A DNA stretch of 64,000 nt from Musa acuminata AAA Group (lineage: Eukaryota > Streptophyta > Magnoliopsida > Zingiberales > Musaceae): positions 9,729,501 to 9,793,500 of the forward strand of contig NC_088342.1 of NCBI RefSeq assembly GCF_036884655.1. The letters are read 5' to 3'. This document shows positions 62,898 through 64,000 of the stretch, one piece after another; the first letter of the stretch is position 1, and each line of letters begins with the position of its first letter. The notes under the pieces are model-generated. The model searched no databases. It was not told where the DNA came from and worked only from the letters and a program-made list of their open reading frames with translations. Position numbers and translations under genes: made by a program.

Positions 62898-64000
62898 GTA
62901 ATTTCTTTGGACTTCTCTTCCTAGCTAAAGAATTCGTGACTTGTTGGTTGGATTAAGTTCTTGATAATTTGTGGTCCTTTTCTTGAACAATAATTCCGTG
63001 TAGGAACAAGAATGAGATGATCTGACCATTCTTGACATAGTTTAGGATGTGGGTGGGGATCTTATCAAGGAGGACTAATTGCTAGTTTGGGGGGAGAAAC
63101 TGGCGAAAATCATTACTTGCATGGTTGTATTACCAGTGGCAAGGTGAGATTGATAGCTTTTCACTTTGGTTCCCTTCGCTATTTTAGGCATCTTGAATAG
63201 CGACCTCACATTTGTTGTGTACGTTTTAAAGGCATTTTATAACCGTTGGTGGCTGGGTGGGGGGGGCAAAGTTACACAGTAAGAGGTGTCATGTGAAGAG
63301 TGGGAAAGGTATGTGCCTATATCTATGGAGTGGAAAGGGCTTTAAGGGCGTTGTTTGGGTCAAATTACCTCACGTTGCTCTGTCACTGCTTGACAAACGT
63401 AATGGGATGATCTCCATCTATCGTAACTTTCTTTCGAACTTTCTAGCACCTGCCAATGGCAAGGGGGTTCCTCAAGAAAATCATTTTGTGGTCACCTTCT
63501 AAATTTTGTGAAGATTATTTAGATGGCATGTCTATGTGATACTTGGTTTATTAATTATAAGAGAAGTAATCTTTGTCAAGTCTCTGGAATTTAGTTTACT
63601 ACTGGTGAAAACTGTATACAAAATTAGTTCGTATTCAATGTTGGCAAATTAGTGATGTTGTTCTTAAAGCGATTGTTTCACTGATGAAAACTGTCATTCA
63701 TAGTGGTGAGACTTTGTGTCTTGTGGTCACCAGAAAATAAGAAACTGACACTTCTTTAATCCAATTAGAAATTGTGAGCTTTATTGGACACTAGGGCAGC
63801 TGTTGTGGGGGCTTCTATGGGGACACTGAAAGCAAAAAAGGAACCTTTACTTTAATAATTCTCAAGATACCATCATTTTAGTAACTCAGTCCAAATTTGA
63901 AGAATACATGTCTTTTAAACACCGATATCAAGTGTTAATTTACTGGAACAGGAATCTCACATAAATATTAGTGGCAATAATGGCAGTAAGACCCACCATT
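62898..64000 (+). other. Probable first intron of the E3 ligase gene, continues past the window
   Basis: Mixed sequence without recognisable coding segments; the 81-residue ORF at 63257-63502 shows no family resemblance. No acceptor followed by RWD-like sequence was found. Confidence 0.45.

Overview
This window looks like nuclear DNA of a flowering plant, most likely a monocot. Genes have short GT-AG introns, CT/GA-rich leaders and TA/GA microsatellites. The families present include PLATZ, a PYL abscisic acid receptor, an ATL RING-H2 protein, RAD51C and intron-containing tRNA-Met genes, together with Copia, Gypsy and Mutator-type transposons. A banana-like (Zingiberales) genome is my guess from overall style, not something the sequence proves.

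Layout. 1-21.2 kb is the gene-rich arm: a mitochondrial carrier of the BOU/carnitine-acylcarnitine type (+), five tandem tRNA-Met(CAU) genes (+), an intronless PYL ABA receptor (-), a five-exon AMMECR1-domain gene (-), an ATL-type RING-H2 gene whose first zinc-binding cysteine is replaced (-), a four-exon PLATZ zinc-binding protein (+) and an uncharacterised Cys-rich protein (+). 22.7-27.9 kb is a degenerate Copia element on the minus strand with a truncated 5' LTR. 28-30.1 kb is an AT-rich, decayed Mutator-like transposase. 31.8-38.5 kb holds two tail-to-tail genes: a ubiquitin-specific protease (+, with a probable GC-AG intron) and RAD51C (-, with an unusually short first exon).

39.1-56.3 kb is a nest of three retrotransposons. 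An old plus-strand Copia (A) is split by a Sirevirus-like element (B, 39618-55017) flanked by a perfect 5-bp target duplication TGTAG. B has in turn received a minus-strand Copia (C, 46288-54400) whose two flanks do not match, so a deletion or recombination followed. B has lost almost all of pol. An ORF of the 'putative plant transposon protein' type lies between its gag and the last piece of its RNase H. 57-57.7 kb carries a Gypsy integrase relic. 58-62.3 kb is AT-rich with nothing I can name. The window ends in the first coding exon of a probable RWD/RING-type E3 ligase (+, 62586 onward).

The host genes are ordinary dispersed eukaryotic genes and do not form a pathway. Exon borders were worked out by hand from splice sites, reading phase and family similarity, and have not been checked against transcripts. 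Intergenic and leader boundaries are approximate.
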